Of a stretch of 64,000 nt of DNA, positions 30,551 through 39,899 are shown piece after piece; within the stretch, counting starts at the first letter, position 1; each line of letters starts with the position of its first letter. The stretch spans positions 248,001 to 312,000 of the forward strand of contig NZ_JADJDO010000004.1 in NCBI RefSeq assembly GCF_016702655.1, read 5' to 3'. The DNA comes from Ideonella sp. (GTDB taxonomy: Bacteria; Pseudomonadota; Gammaproteobacteria; Burkholderiales; Burkholderiaceae_C). The notes below the pieces were generated by a model. That model made no database searches, was not told the origin of the DNA, and saw only the letters and a list, made by a program, of their open reading frames with translations. The position numbers and the translations under genes were made by a program.

Positions 30551-31857
30551 CTCAGCTCTTCCTTGCGGATCTTCACGATCGGAGCAAGCACGGTGGGCAG
30601 CGCCTGCATCTGCGCGATCGCGTCGTTCATGCGGCCCTCGAGCGTGTCGTGGGTCAGGATGATGACGTCGGTCTGGTTCTCGCCCTCGGCCGACTCGCGC
30701 TGCAGCAGCGCGTCGATCGAGATCTCGTGCTCGGCCAGGATGGCGGTGATGCGCGCCAGCACGCCGGCCTGGTCGGCCACCTGCAGGCGCAGGTAGAACG
30801 AGGTCACGACCTCGGCCATCGGCAGGATGCGCGTGTCGTGCAGCGCGCCGGGCTGGAACGCGAGGTGCGGCACGCGCTGCTCGGGGTCGGCGGTGTGCAG
30901 GCGCGTGATGTCCACCAGGTCGGCGATCACGGCCGAGGCGGTCGGCTCGGCGCCCGCGCCCTTGCCGTAGTAGAGCGTGTTGCCGACCGCGTCGCCATGC
31001 ACGACGACGGCGTTCATCGCGCCCTCGACGTTGGCGATCAGGCGTTTCGATGGAACGAGCGTCGGGTGCACGCGCAACTCGATGCCCTCGGCTCGGCGCT
31101 TGGTGATGCCGAGCAGCTTGATGCGGTAGCCGAGCTGCTCGGCGTACGTGATGTCGGCCGCCTGGAGCTGCGTGATGCCCTCGACATGCGCCTTGTCGAA
31201 CTGGACCGGGATGCCGAACGCGATCGCGCTCATGATCGTCGCCTTGTGCGCGGCGTCGACGCCTTCGATGTCGAAGGTCGGGTCGGCCTCGGCATAGCCG
31301 AGGCGCTGCGCCTCCTTGAGCACGACTTCGAAGTCGAGTCCCTTGGCGCGCATCTCCGAGAGGATGAAGTTCGTCGTCCCGTTGATGATGCCGGCGATCC
31401 ACTCGATGCGGTTCGCGGTGAGCCCTTCGCGCAGCGCCTTGATGATCGGGATGCCGCCCGCCACCGCGGCCTCGAAGGCGACCATCACGCCCTGCTCGCG
31501 CGCCGCGGCGAAGATCTCGGTGCCGTGCACCGCGAGCAGCGCCTTGTTGGCGGTGACGACATGCTTGCCCGCGGCAATCGCCTCCATGACCAGCGTGCGC
31601 GCGATGCCGTAGCCGCCGATGAGCTCGATCACGATGTCGATCTCGGGGTTGGCGATCACCTCGCGCGCATCGGCGACGACGCGCACGCCGTCGCCGACGA
31701 GCGCCTTGGCGCGCGCCGTGTCGAGGTCGGCCACCATCGTGATCTCGATCGCGCGCCCGGCGCGGCGGCGGATCTCCTCCTGGTTGCGGCGCAGCACCGT
31801 GAAGGTGCCGCTGCCGACGGTGCCGATGCCGAGCAGGCCTGCTTGTATGGGTCGCAT
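30547..31857 (-). CDS. hom: Homoserine dehydrogenase
   Basis: NAD(P)-dependent enzyme of 436 residues reducing aspartate semialdehyde to homoserine. It has the N-terminal nucleotide fold (GLLGIGTVGSGTF), the catalytic region (GGIPIIKALREGL, GIINGTTNFIL, DPTFDIEG) and a C-terminal ACT domain (LRLQVADQAGVLARI) for threonine feedback. The start ATG 31857 lies 8 bases after the aminotransferase stop. The monofunctional form with ACT tail is usual in betaproteobacteria. Confidence 0.96.
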   Translation of the reverse strand: MRPIQAGLLGIGTVGSGTFTVLRRNQEEIRRRAGRAIEITMVADLDTARAKALVGDGVRVVADAREVIANPEIDIVIELIGGYGIARTLVMEAIAAGKHVVTANKALLAVHGTEIFAAAREQGVMVAFEAAVAGGIPIIKALREGLTANRIEWIAGIINGTTNFILSEMRAKGLDFEVVLKEAQRLGYAEADPTFDIEGVDAAHKATIMSAIAFGIPVQFDKAHVEGITQLQAADITYAEQLGYRIKLLGITKRRAEGIELRVHPTLVPSKRLIANVEGAMNAVVVHGDAVGNTLYYGKGAGAEPTASAVIADLVDITRLHTADPEQRVPHLAFQPGALHDTRILPMAEVVTSFYLRLQVADQAGVLARITAILAEHEISIDALLQRESAEGENQTDVIILTHDTLEGRMNDAIAQMQALPTVLAPIVKIRKEELS

Positions 31858-31865
31858 GGGCAATC

Positions 31866-33095
31866 TCAGTGTGCGTGACGCTTGCGGTAATGGTCGAGGA
31901 AGCGCGCGATGCGCGCCATGGCTTCGGTCAGGTCGTCGGAGTTGGGCAGAAAGACGAGGCGGAAGTGATCCGGCGCCGGCCAGTTGAAGCCGCTGCCCTG
32001 GACGATCAGCACCTTCTCCTCGGCCAGCAGTTCGTAGGCGAACTGCTGGTCGTCGGCGATCGGGTACATCTTCGGGTCGAGCCTCGGAAACATGTACAGC
32101 GCGGCCTTGGGCTTGACGACGCTGACGCCCGGGATGGCGGTCAGCAACTCGTAGGCGAGGTCGCGCTGGCGGCACAGCCGGCCGCCGGGCGCGACCAGGT
32201 CCTTGATGCTCTGGTAGCCGCCGAGCGCGGTCTGGATCGCGAGCTGGCCCGGCGTGTTGGAGCACAGCCGCATCGACGCGAGCATGTTCAGGCCCTCGAT
32301 GTAGTCGCGCGCATGGCGTTTCTCGCCCGAGACGACCATCCAGCCGGCGCGGTAGCCGCACGAGCGGTAGTTCTTCGACAGGCCGTTGAAGGTCAGGCAC
32401 AGCACGTCGTCGGCGAGCGACGCGATGCTGGTGTGCGTGTTGCCGTCGTAGAGCGTCTTGTCGTAGATCTCGTCGGCGAGGATGACGAGCTGGTGCTCGC
32501 GCGCGATCTCGACGATCTGCTGCAGCACGCTCTCGGGGTAGAGCGCGCCGGTCGGGTTGTTCGGGTTGATGACGACGATCGCCTTCGTCGCCGGCGTGAG
32601 CTTGCGCCGGATATCGTCGATGTCGGGCATCCAGTCGGACTGCTCGTCGCACAGGTAGTGCACCGGCGTCCCGCCCGAGAGCGCGACCGACGCCGTGTAG
32701 AGCGGGTAGTCGGGGGCCGGGATCAGCACCTCGTCGCCGCTGTCGAGCAGCGCATTCAGGCTCATCGTGATCAGCTCGGAGGCGCCGTTGCCGAGGAACA
32801 CGTCGTCGACCGTGACGCCGTGGATGTGCTTCTCCTGCGTGTAGTGCACGACCGCCTTGCGCGGCGCGAACAGGCCCTTGCTGTCGGTGTAGCCGGCCGA
32901 GTGCGGCATGTTGCGGATCATGTCCTGCACGATCTCGTCCGGCGGCTCGAGCCCGAACACGGCGAGGTTGCCGATGTTGAGCTTGATGATCTTGTGGCCC
33001 TCGTCCTCCATCTCGCGCGCCTTGTCGAGCACCGGACCACGGATGTCGTAGCAGACATTGGCGAGCTTGGACGACTTCGCGATGGGCTTGTACAA
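31866..33095 (-). CDS. alaA: Pyridoxal phosphate-dependent aminotransferase, AlaA-like
   Basis: Class I aminotransferase of 409 residues, probably glutamate-pyruvate (alanine) aminotransferase. KSSKLANVCYDIRGPVL at the N-terminus resembles E. coli AlaA closely. The PLP lysine lies in NGLSKNYRSCGYRAGW, with INPNNPTGALY and DEIYDKTLYDG. TTG 33095 is chosen because AGGGAG lies just upstream and the homology begins there; ATG 33137 would add 14 low-complexity residues. First gene of the chain alaA-hom-thrC-mobB-moeA-moaD-moaE. Confidence 0.93.
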   Translation of the reverse strand: MYKPIAKSSKLANVCYDIRGPVLDKAREMEDEGHKIIKLNIGNLAVFGLEPPDEIVQDMIRNMPHSAGYTDSKGLFAPRKAVVHYTQEKHIHGVTVDDVFLGNGASELITMSLNALLDSGDEVLIPAPDYPLYTASVALSGGTPVHYLCDEQSDWMPDIDDIRRKLTPATKAIVVINPNNPTGALYPESVLQQIVEIAREHQLVILADEIYDKTLYDGNTHTSIASLADDVLCLTFNGLSKNYRSCGYRAGWMVVSGEKRHARDYIEGLNMLASMRLCSNTPGQLAIQTALGGYQSIKDLVAPGGRLCRQRDLAYELLTAIPGVSVVKPKAALYMFPRLDPKMYPIADDQQFAYELLAEEKVLIVQGSGFNWPAPDHFRLVFLPNSDDLTEAMARIARFLDHYRKRHAH

Positions 33096-33141
33096 GGAGG
33101 CTCCCTGCGCCGCGCGGCGGGCTCTGCTGCGCTGCAAAAAC

Positions 33142-33147
33142 TATAAT
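33142..33147 (+). promoter_or_regulatory. Candidate -10 element of the Mth938-like gene
   Basis: TATAAT in an AT-rich pocket (AAAAACTATAATTTAACC) between the divergent aminotransferase and Mth938-like genes. No good -35 at 17 bases is seen. AT-rich sequence is scarce here, so a promoter is likely, but its direction is uncertain. Confidence 0.4.
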
Positions 33148-33198
33148 TTAACCATAGGGGCCGGCCGCTGCCGGCCCTGTCCACGAGGCCGCGACTTC

Positions 33199-33612
33199 TT
33201 GAAACTCCAGCCCGACCGCATCGAAGGCGTCAACGCCGTCACCGGCATCACCGACGGCACGGTGCGCATCAACGGGCTGCCCCATTCGGCGAGCCTGCTG
33301 CTGCCCTGGCGCGGCGACGTGCAGGCCTGGCCGTGCGGCGACTTCGCGGACCTGCGCGCAGAGCACTTCGAACGGCTGGTCGCGCTCGCGCCCGAACTCG
33401 TGATCTTCGGCAGCGGATCGCGCATCCGCTTCGCGGCGCCCGCCGTGCTGCGCCCGCTGATCGAGCGCGGCATCGGCATCGAGACCATGGACACGGCCGC
33501 GGCCTGCCGCACCTACAACGTGCTCGCGTCGGAAGGGCGCGCGGTGGTGGCTGCGCTGCTGATCGAGGCCCATGGCGCGCCGCGGCAGGCGAGCCTTGTG
33601 CGCCCGATATAA
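33199..33612 (+). CDS. Mth938-like domain-containing protein
   Basis: A 137-residue protein of the Mth938/DUF498 family, whose human relative NDUFAF3 helps assemble respiratory complex I; the bacterial role is not established. Visible features are VTGITDGTVRINGLPHSASLLLPW, LVIFGSGSRIRF and ETMDTAAACRTYNVLASEGR. TTG 33199 is used, with GAGG 13 bases upstream. The stop lies 46 bases before the peroxiredoxin start, so the two may be cotranscribed. Confidence 0.85.
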   Translation: MKLQPDRIEGVNAVTGITDGTVRINGLPHSASLLLPWRGDVQAWPCGDFADLRAEHFERLVALAPELVIFGSGSRIRFAAPAVLRPLIERGIGIETMDTAAACRTYNVLASEGRAVVAALLIEAHGAPRQASLVRPI

Positions 33613-33613
33613 T
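33608..33613 (+). promoter_or_regulatory. Candidate -10 element of the peroxiredoxin gene
   Basis: TATAAT overlapping the stop of the preceding gene, 45 bases before the peroxiredoxin ATG. The expected -35 position is GC-rich and unconvincing. Confidence 0.35.
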
Positions 33614-33658
33614 TAACGGCTACGCCAAGCGCGGCTCAACTCATCAGATGCATTCTTC

Positions 33659-34138
33659 ATGACGCCAGCCATCAACAAGCCTCTTCCCGAATTCGAAGCG
33701 CTCGCCACCGGGGGGGTCAAGTTCACGCCGCAGGCGTACATCGGCCAGACCGTCATCCTGTATTTCTACCCGAAGGACAATACACCCGGCTGCACCACCG
33801 AGGCGATGCAATTCCGTGATCGTCACAAGGATTTCGTGAAGGCAGGCGCGGTGGTCTTTGGCGTCTCGCGCGACAACATGGCCTCGCACGATCGATTCCG
33901 CCAGAGCCTGGAGTTGCCGTTCAACCTGATCGCCGACACCGAGGAGAAGCTCTGCCACATGTTCGGCGTGGTCAAGAACAAGATCATGTACGGCAAGAAG
34001 GTCAAGGGCATCGAGCGCAGCACCTTCCTGATCGACGCCAACGGCATCCTGCGCGCCGAGTGGCGCGGCATCAAGGTGGCCGGCCACGTCGACGACGTCC
34101 TCAAGGAAGTCAAGAGCCTGCGCAAGGCAGCGGCCTGA
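33659..34138 (+). CDS. bcp: Peroxiredoxin, Bcp/PrxQ family
   Basis: Thiol peroxidase of 159 residues reducing H2O2 and organic peroxides. The peroxidatic Cys is C45 in NTPGCTTEAM. The resolving Cys five residues on, found in E. coli Bcp (C45/C50), is absent; the only other Cys is C99 (EEKLCHMFG), so resolution may use C99 or a small thiol. It is a complete single-domain protein starting at ATG 33659. A terminator follows at 34222. Confidence 0.93.
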   Translation: MTPAINKPLPEFEALATGGVKFTPQAYIGQTVILYFYPKDNTPGCTTEAMQFRDRHKDFVKAGAVVFGVSRDNMASHDRFRQSLELPFNLIADTEEKLCHMFGVVKNKIMYGKKVKGIERSTFLIDANGILRAEWRGIKVAGHVDDVLKEVKSLRKAAA

Positions 34139-34221
34139 GCCGCCGTTCGCCACCGGTGCACCGCCGCAGCCGGCTGTGCATAATGAAACATGCCCTTGGT
34201 TCCTGAATAGCCGCGTCATCG

Positions 34222-34257
34222 GAAGCCGCCCAGGTCACTGCGCGGCTTCTTTTGTTT
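34222..34257 (+). terminator. Rho-independent terminator after the peroxiredoxin gene
   Basis: Perfect 8-bp stem GAAGCCGC / GCGGCTTC with a 12-nt loop, followed by TTTTGTTT. It lies 84 bases after the peroxiredoxin stop. The preceding ~40 bases contain TGCATAATG (34177-34185), a possible promoter -10, so a very short independent transcript cannot be excluded. Confidence 0.8.
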
Positions 34258-34302
34258 GCGCCACGCCGTTCGCACTCTCACGCCCTCGCGCCCCCGCACC
34301 CC

Positions 34303-35961
34303 ATGCCCCTGCCCAAGCCCCCCGCCAAGCGCGCATCGCTGCTGAGCCCTTCCGACTTCGAGGCCCAGGCGGCAGCGCGGCCCGGCAAGCGAAGTGCCGC
34401 CCGGCCATCGGCCGCCGCCGATGCCCCCGCGCCGGCGGTGATGGACCTGTTCGACAGCAGTGCCGCGGCGACATTGCTGGCGCCGCCGCCCATCGTTGCG
34501 GTCAGCCAAGCGGCAGTCGCACCGGCCAGCCAGCAGCGCCCGCGAAAGCCGCGTGGCAGCGGCCCGGCCAAGCTCTTCGTGCTCGACACCAACGTGCTGA
34601 TGCACGACCCGATGTCGCTGTTCCGCTTCGACGAGCACGACGTCTACCTGCCGATGATCACGCTCGAGGAACTCGACGATCACAAGAAGGGCATGAGCGA
34701 GGTCGCGCGCAACGCGCGCCAGGTCAGCCGCGACCTCGACGCGCTGGCGGCGACGCTCAGCCGCAAGGGAACGGTCGAGATGAGCGACGGCCTGGCGCTC
34801 GCCGCCACCGGCCACCGCGAGGCGGCGGGCAAGCTGTTCTTCCAGACGACGCTGCTCAACGTCAGCTTGCCGGCCGGGCTCCCGCAGGGCAAGGCCGACA
34901 ACCAGATCCTGGGCGTCGTGCAGGCGCTGCGCGAAGTCCACGCCGGGCGCGAGGTGGTGCTGGTGTCCAAGGACATCAACATGCGCATCAAGGCGCGTGC
35001 GCTCGGCCTCGCCGCCGAGGACTACTTCAACGACAAGACGCTCGAAGACGGCGACCTGCTCTACACCGGCGTGCTGCAACTGCCGGCCGACTTCTGGGAC
35101 CGCCACGGCAAGACGATGGAGAGTTGGAACCAGGGCGGCCTGACCTACTACCGCATCAGCGGGCCGATGGTGCCGCTGCTGCTCGTCAACCAGTTCGTCT
35201 TCCTCGAGGCGCCGGGCGCCGCGCCGCTGTACGCCAAGGTCGCCGAGATCACCGGCAAGACCGCGGTGCTGCGCACGCTCAAGGAGTACACCCACGCCAA
35301 GAACGCGGTCTGGGGCGTGACGGCGCGCAACCGCGAGCAGAACTTCTCGCTCAACCTGCTGATGGACCCGGAGTGCGACTTCGTCACCCTGACCGGCACG
35401 GCCGGCACCGGCAAGACGCTGATGACGCTCGCGGCCGCGCTGAGCCAGGTCATGGACGACCGGCGCTACACCGAGATCATCGTGACCCGCGTCACGGTGC
35501 CGGTCGGCGAAGACATCGGCTACCTCCCCGGCAACGAGGAGGAGAAGATGAACCCGTGGATGGGGGCGCTCGACGACAACCTCGAGGTGCTCGCGCGCAG
35601 CGACGGCGGCGCCGGCGAGTGGGGCCGCGCGGCAACCAACGACCTCGTGCGCAGCAAGATCAAGATCAAGAGCATGGCCTTCATGCGCGGCCGCACTTTC
35701 CTGAACAAGTTCCTCATCATCGACGAGGCGCAGAACCTGACCCCGAAGCAGATGAAGACGCTGATCACGCGCGCCGGCCCGGGCACCAAGATCGTCTGCC
35801 TCGGTAACCTGGCGCAGATCGACACGCCCTACCTGACCGAAGGCAGCTCGGGCCTGACCTACGCGGTCGACCGCTTCAAGGGCTGGCCGCACGGCGGACA
35901 CGTGACGCTCGCGCGCGGCGAGCGCTCGCGGCTGGCCGACTTCGCCTCCGACGTGCTGTAG
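34303..35961 (+). CDS. PIN domain-PhoH ATPase fusion (PhoH2/YlaK-like)
   Basis: A 552-residue protein with an N-terminal Ala/Pro-rich lead (~1-85), a PIN ribonuclease domain (FVLDTNVLMHDPMS to about DLLYTGVL, acidic residues D in LDTN, E in TLEELDDH and D in SKDINMRIKA) and a C-terminal PhoH ATPase domain with Walker A GTAGTGKTLM and the Walker B segment LIIDEAQNLTP. The family joins RNA helicase and nuclease activities. Start ATG 34303 is chosen; ATG 34252 would overlap the terminator hairpin closely. It is a lone gene between the terminator and a convergent regulator. Confidence 0.93.
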   Translation: MPLPKPPAKRASLLSPSDFEAQAAARPGKRSAARPSAAADAPAPAVMDLFDSSAAATLLAPPPIVAVSQAAVAPASQQRPRKPRGSGPAKLFVLDTNVLMHDPMSLFRFDEHDVYLPMITLEELDDHKKGMSEVARNARQVSRDLDALAATLSRKGTVEMSDGLALAATGHREAAGKLFFQTTLLNVSLPAGLPQGKADNQILGVVQALREVHAGREVVLVSKDINMRIKARALGLAAEDYFNDKTLEDGDLLYTGVLQLPADFWDRHGKTMESWNQGGLTYYRISGPMVPLLLVNQFVFLEAPGAAPLYAKVAEITGKTAVLRTLKEYTHAKNAVWGVTARNREQNFSLNLLMDPECDFVTLTGTAGTGKTLMTLAAALSQVMDDRRYTEIIVTRVTVPVGEDIGYLPGNEEEKMNPWMGALDDNLEVLARSDGGAGEWGRAATNDLVRSKIKIKSMAFMRGRTFLNKFLIIDEAQNLTPKQMKTLITRAGPGTKIVCLGNLAQIDTPYLTEGSSGLTYAVDRFKGWPHGGHVTLARGERSRLADFASDVL

Positions 35962-35994
35962 CGCCGCGCCCGCGCGACGCCTCGGGGCACTCGG

Positions 35995-38900
35995 TCAGAC
36001 GGCGTCGAACGGATAGCGCGCGCGCAGGCGCGCCCATTCGGCAGAGGGCGCGCGGCCCGGCTCGGCACGCTGGTCCAGCGCCTCGGCTCCGTCGATCAGG
36101 CCGCGCAACGCGTCGGCCTGTCCGGCCGAGTGGTAGTGCGCCGCCAACGCGCCCAGGCAGTCCAACCAGCGCCGCCGCCACAGATCGCGCGCGTCGAGCA
36201 GCCACGCCGCATCACCATCGCCGTCGAGCAGCGGCCGCCGATAGACCTGCAAGGCTCTTTGCGCGCGTTCGGCCCACGCCGGCGAGCCGGTGGCGGTCGC
36301 CGCCAGCGACTGCAGCCGGTGCTCGAAGACCCACAGGTCCAGGCTCACCCAGCGCGGACTGAGCGACACCTTTCCGGCCCGCAGCAGCAACGCCGCGTCG
36401 ATGCCGAGCAGCCGTCGCAGGCGCGACAGGCCCGTCTCGAGCGCGCGGTAGGCGGCATCGCCGTCCGCGTCCGGCCACAGCGCGTCGCACAGTCGTTCCG
36501 CGGGGACGTCCCGGCCCCCCATGGCCGCCAGCGTCTTCAGCAGCGCCAGCAGGCGGTAGGGCGACTTGCGGCGCCGCCACGCGCGGGCGTCTCCGTCGAT
36601 CTCGATCGCAAAGTCGTCGAGCACGCGCAGCCGCACCGGCCACGGCCAGGCCGGCGCGTCGGGTGACGGAGGCACGAGGCGCAGGCCGCGCACGAAGCGC
36701 GTCATCGCCGCGACATGCCGCCCCTCGTCGAGCGAGAAGGCCGCCAGTGCGGCAATGGCCGGCCGGTTCCAGCCGGGGCCCCAGACATAGGCCGTGTCGC
36801 CACGCAGCGCCATGCAGCGGTCGAGCGCGTCGCGGGCCGCGGGCCGTTCGCCCGCGCGCAGGTGCAACAGCGCGCCGTAGGCCTCCACCGACGCCGCCAT
36901 GATCGGCAACGACAAGGCCGCCAGCGCCCTCAGCTCGGCCAGCGTTCGCCAACCCGCGTCGACCCGGCCACTAAGCGCCTGGGCGCAGCACACGCTCAGG
37001 CCCAGCACCACGCGCAGCCAGTCGTGTCCGGCGCTGCGGCAGACCTCGAGCGCCCGCTGCCCGCGCTCGATCGCCTCGTCGAATCGCCCTTCCTCGTTGG
37101 CGCAGCGCACCCACTCCAGGTCGATGCAGGCCTGCGTGAAGCGCGAGGCCTGCGCGAATTGCGGCTCGAGCTCGCGCGTCAACAGCTCGCGCGCTTCGCG
37201 GATGCGGCCCTGCTGCATCTCCAGCGTGACATCCCAGCGCACGAAGTCGATGAACGGCGGCGCGCGGCGCGCTTCGTCCTTCAACAGGCGGGCCTGCGCC
37301 ATCGCATCGCGAGCGGCCTCCGGGTTGGCCATGTAGACCTGGTGCGTCATCAGCCAGAACCAGAACCAGGTGCGCTCGCCGGGCGGCAGATCGGGCCGTT
37401 CGGCGATCGCACGCGTGCGCCGTATCGCCACCTCGCACGCGGCGGTGCGACCCTCGCCCCAGTGGAACTGGAGCAGGCAGGTGCCGGCGCCGAGCGCCAG
37501 CGCGGCAGGCAGTTCGTCCAGCGGCAGGTCGGCCACGCGCTGCGCGAGCTGCGCCAGGCCGGGATCGGTCGGCCGGATCATCAGTTGCGCCTGGGTCAGG
37601 GTCACCAGCGCGCTGGCGACGACCGGCAGCGCCAGGTCCGCCGGCCGGTCGAGCAGCGCGGCGAGTTGCTGCACGTGGGGCGCGAGCCAGCGCACGCCGT
37701 CGGGCTCGTTCCACCAACCCGACAGCAGCGCGGTGAGGGTGCGCACCCGCCCCACCGTGTCGTTCAGCTGGTCGAAGCGCGCCAGCGCGCGCAGCAGCTC
37801 GGCCTTGCTGCGCAGGGGGTCGCGCCCGGTCCAGGCCACGCCCAGCCAGTACGCGAGCCAGGGCTCGGCTGCGCGTTCTGGCAGCGGCAGCGCTTCGATC
37901 CACGTTGCCAGCGTCTGGTGCCGCCCGGCGGCCACCAGCGCTTCGGCTCGGTCCAGGACGAGCGACGCCGCTTCGGCCCAGGCCGCTGCCTCGGCAAGGC
38001 TGGCGAAGGCTTCGGTGTCGTGCCCCCCGGCGCGCAGCAACTGCCCGGCGCGCAAGGTCCACGCCCGATCCGCCGCGGCCCCGAACTCGCGCCGCGCCTG
38101 CGCCCGAAGAAACGCACGGAACAGCGCGTGGAACTGGTAGCTCGGCTCCGGTTCGAAGCGCCGTTCGGTGAACAGATGGCGGCGCACCCATTGCTCCAGC
38201 AAGGCGCCGGCGGCGGCGTCGCCGCTCAGCTCGAGGGCCATCGGCAGGGTCATCCTCGGCAGGTAGCTCAGGCGCAGCAGCGTCTCGCGGGTGCCCGCCG
38301 GCGTCGCGCCGAGCACTTGGGTCGTGAAGTAGTCGAACACCGCCTGCGTGTCGCCGCTGCCGGGGCCGGCGGCGGCGTCCAGCCCGCCCGAGCGCCGGGC
38401 CGCCTCGAGCATCAGCACGACGCCGGCCGCCCAGCCCTGCGACTGCGCGAGCACGCGCTCGATCTGCAGCGCGGAGCCCATGCCGCCGAGCTCGGCGACC
38501 GCGCGCGCTTCCGCGGGCAGGAAGCGCAATTCCTGCCCATCGACGATGCCGACCTGGCGCGCTGCACGCGCGCGGGCGAGCGCCGCCGGCGGCTCGTGGC
38601 GGCTGATCGCCAGCACCTGAAAGCCGGCCGGCTGCTCCTCGACCATCACCGCCAGCAGGGCCGGCAACACCGCCTCGGCTCCCGCCTCCTGCACGTTGTC
38701 GAACGCGATCACGGCCCCGGCGGGCAGGCGCTGGAACAGGTCGCGGAAGTAGCGGCGCGCGAACGGCAGCGGGCGCCGTGCATGGTCCGGCGTGAAGGCC
38801 GGCAGCGGTGCGGCCCCTGCGGCAAGGCGCTGCGCGGCCAGGCCGAGGTAGTGGAAGAACGAGGCCGGGTCTTCGTCCGCGGCGTCGATCTGCATCCACA

Positions 38901-39117
38901 GCGAAGGCTGCCCGCGCGCTTGCAGCCAGCTCGCGGCAATCGAGGTCTTGCCGGCCCCGGGTGCGGCCGCGATCCATACCAGGGGCGTGTCGCGCAGCGC
39001 GTCCAGGCGTTCGAAGAGGCGGGTGCGCGGCAGCAGCCCGTCGACCCGCGGCGGCGCGAGCTTGGCCAGCGCCGGGGGCCGGCGCGCCTGAGACTCGTTT
39101 TTCTTCTCGAGCGACAT
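35995..39117 (-). CDS. Large STAND-type transcriptional regulator with C-terminal SARP-like winged helix and BTAD domain
   Basis: A 1040-residue protein. The N-terminus resembles MalT-type STAND NTPases: LAKLAPPRVDGLLPRTRLFERLD, then Walker A AAPGAGKTS at 51-59 and a hydrophobic Walker B (AVIAFDNVQE). A long TPR-like helical region follows (~330-800). The C-terminus (~820-930) has RRRKSPYRLLALLKTLAAMGG and ERLCDALWPDADGDAAYRALETGLSRLRRLLG, the OmpR-like winged helix of SARP/AfsR proteins, ending in a BTAD-like segment. In AfsR and SARPs that DNA-binding part is N-terminal; here it is C-terminal and no LuxR helix-turn-helix is present. Ligand and targets unknown. Confidence 0.85.
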   Translation of the reverse strand: MSLEKKNESQARRPPALAKLAPPRVDGLLPRTRLFERLDALRDTPLVWIAAAPGAGKTSIAASWLQARGQPSLWMQIDAADEDPASFFHYLGLAAQRLAAGAAPLPAFTPDHARRPLPFARRYFRDLFQRLPAGAVIAFDNVQEAGAEAVLPALLAVMVEEQPAGFQVLAISRHEPPAALARARAARQVGIVDGQELRFLPAEARAVAELGGMGSALQIERVLAQSQGWAAGVVLMLEAARRSGGLDAAAGPGSGDTQAVFDYFTTQVLGATPAGTRETLLRLSYLPRMTLPMALELSGDAAAGALLEQWVRRHLFTERRFEPEPSYQFHALFRAFLRAQARREFGAAADRAWTLRAGQLLRAGGHDTEAFASLAEAAAWAEAASLVLDRAEALVAAGRHQTLATWIEALPLPERAAEPWLAYWLGVAWTGRDPLRSKAELLRALARFDQLNDTVGRVRTLTALLSGWWNEPDGVRWLAPHVQQLAALLDRPADLALPVVASALVTLTQAQLMIRPTDPGLAQLAQRVADLPLDELPAALALGAGTCLLQFHWGEGRTAACEVAIRRTRAIAERPDLPPGERTWFWFWLMTHQVYMANPEAARDAMAQARLLKDEARRAPPFIDFVRWDVTLEMQQGRIREARELLTRELEPQFAQASRFTQACIDLEWVRCANEEGRFDEAIERGQRALEVCRSAGHDWLRVVLGLSVCCAQALSGRVDAGWRTLAELRALAALSLPIMAASVEAYGALLHLRAGERPAARDALDRCMALRGDTAYVWGPGWNRPAIAALAAFSLDEGRHVAAMTRFVRGLRLVPPSPDAPAWPWPVRLRVLDDFAIEIDGDARAWRRRKSPYRLLALLKTLAAMGGRDVPAERLCDALWPDADGDAAYRALETGLSRLRRLLGIDAALLLRAGKVSLSPRWVSLDLWVFEHRLQSLAATATGSPAWAERAQRALQVYRRPLLDGDGDAAWLLDARDLWRRRWLDCLGALAAHYHSAGQADALRGLIDGAEALDQRAEPGRAPSAEWARLRARYPFDAV

Positions 39118-39305
39118 GCGGCTCCCGGTTTGCCCAAATTGTGCCGCAGCTCGTGTGACGGCCCGGCGCGAATCGGTCAGCGATCCGTGGGTTCGTCGCG
39201 CGCAGAGTGCCCCTGCGGTCGGCAGCAGCGCCGCGCCCCGGCTGCATTCAGGCTCCGGAGCCGTGCCGGCATCCGCGCAACTTCAACCCGAATGAGGAAT
39301 TGACC
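39118..39305. other. Divergent intergenic region between the STAND regulator and the PEP-CTERM gene
   Basis: No gene is seen in these 188 bases. The stretch holds the 5' leaders of both genes; GAGGAA precedes ATG 39306. No clear -10/-35 pair or operator could be picked out by eye. Confidence 0.4.
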
Positions 39306-39899
39306 ATGCAATCGAAACACCCGATCAAGTGCACCCTGCTCGGCGCGGTGTCGCTCGCCGCGGCACTCGTGGCCGGAACGGCCCAGGCCGAGCTGCAGGA
39401 CCGCGATCTCGACGGCGACACCGTCACCGATGCGTTCTATGACACCGACCTCGATATCACGTGGCTGCGCGATGCCAACGTGAACGGGCAGATGGACTGG
39501 GACACCGCCGTCGCCTGGGCCGACGGCTACAGCTTTGGCGGCCATAGCGACTGGCGGCTGCCGACGGGCGCCTGCTATGGCTGGAATTGCCACAGCAGCG
39601 AGATGGGGCACCTCTGGTACGACGAACTCGGCAACTCGCCCGGCCCGATGACCAACACCGGCAGCTTCCAGAATCTGCTGTCCTCCGTTTACTGGTCCGG
39701 TACTGAGAATGGTTCGGACTACGCGTATTGGTTCGGCACCGACGACGGCAACCAGGGCTATTACCTCAAGAACAACTTGTTCCACGCCATGGCTGTGACC
39801 AATGGTGACGTGGGCATGGTCCCCGAGCCCGAGGCCTATGCGTTGATGCTTGCCGGCCTCGCCGTGCTGGCCGTCGCGACGCGGCGCCGGTCGCGCTGA
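39306..39899 (+). CDS. Secreted DUF1566-like protein with PEP-CTERM sorting signal
   Basis: A 197-residue exported protein. The signal peptide is cut likely after AQA at residue 28. The body has the DUF1566 pattern: DTDLDITWLRDAN, MDWDTAVAWAD, SDWRLPTG and YWSGTENGSDYAYWF. The last 26 residues are a classical PEP-CTERM tag: VPEPEAY, a 14-residue hydrophobic stretch and the basic end RRRSR, which exosortase removes in EPS-forming bacteria. No exosortase is in the window. Start ATG 39306, with GAGGAATTGACC upstream. Confidence 0.88.
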   Translation: MQSKHPIKCTLLGAVSLAAALVAGTAQAELQDRDLDGDTVTDAFYDTDLDITWLRDANVNGQMDWDTAVAWADGYSFGGHSDWRLPTGACYGWNCHSSEMGHLWYDELGNSPGPMTNTGSFQNLLSSVYWSGTENGSDYAYWFGTDDGNQGYYLKNNLFHAMAVTNGDVGMVPEPEAYALMLAGLAVLAVATRRRSR

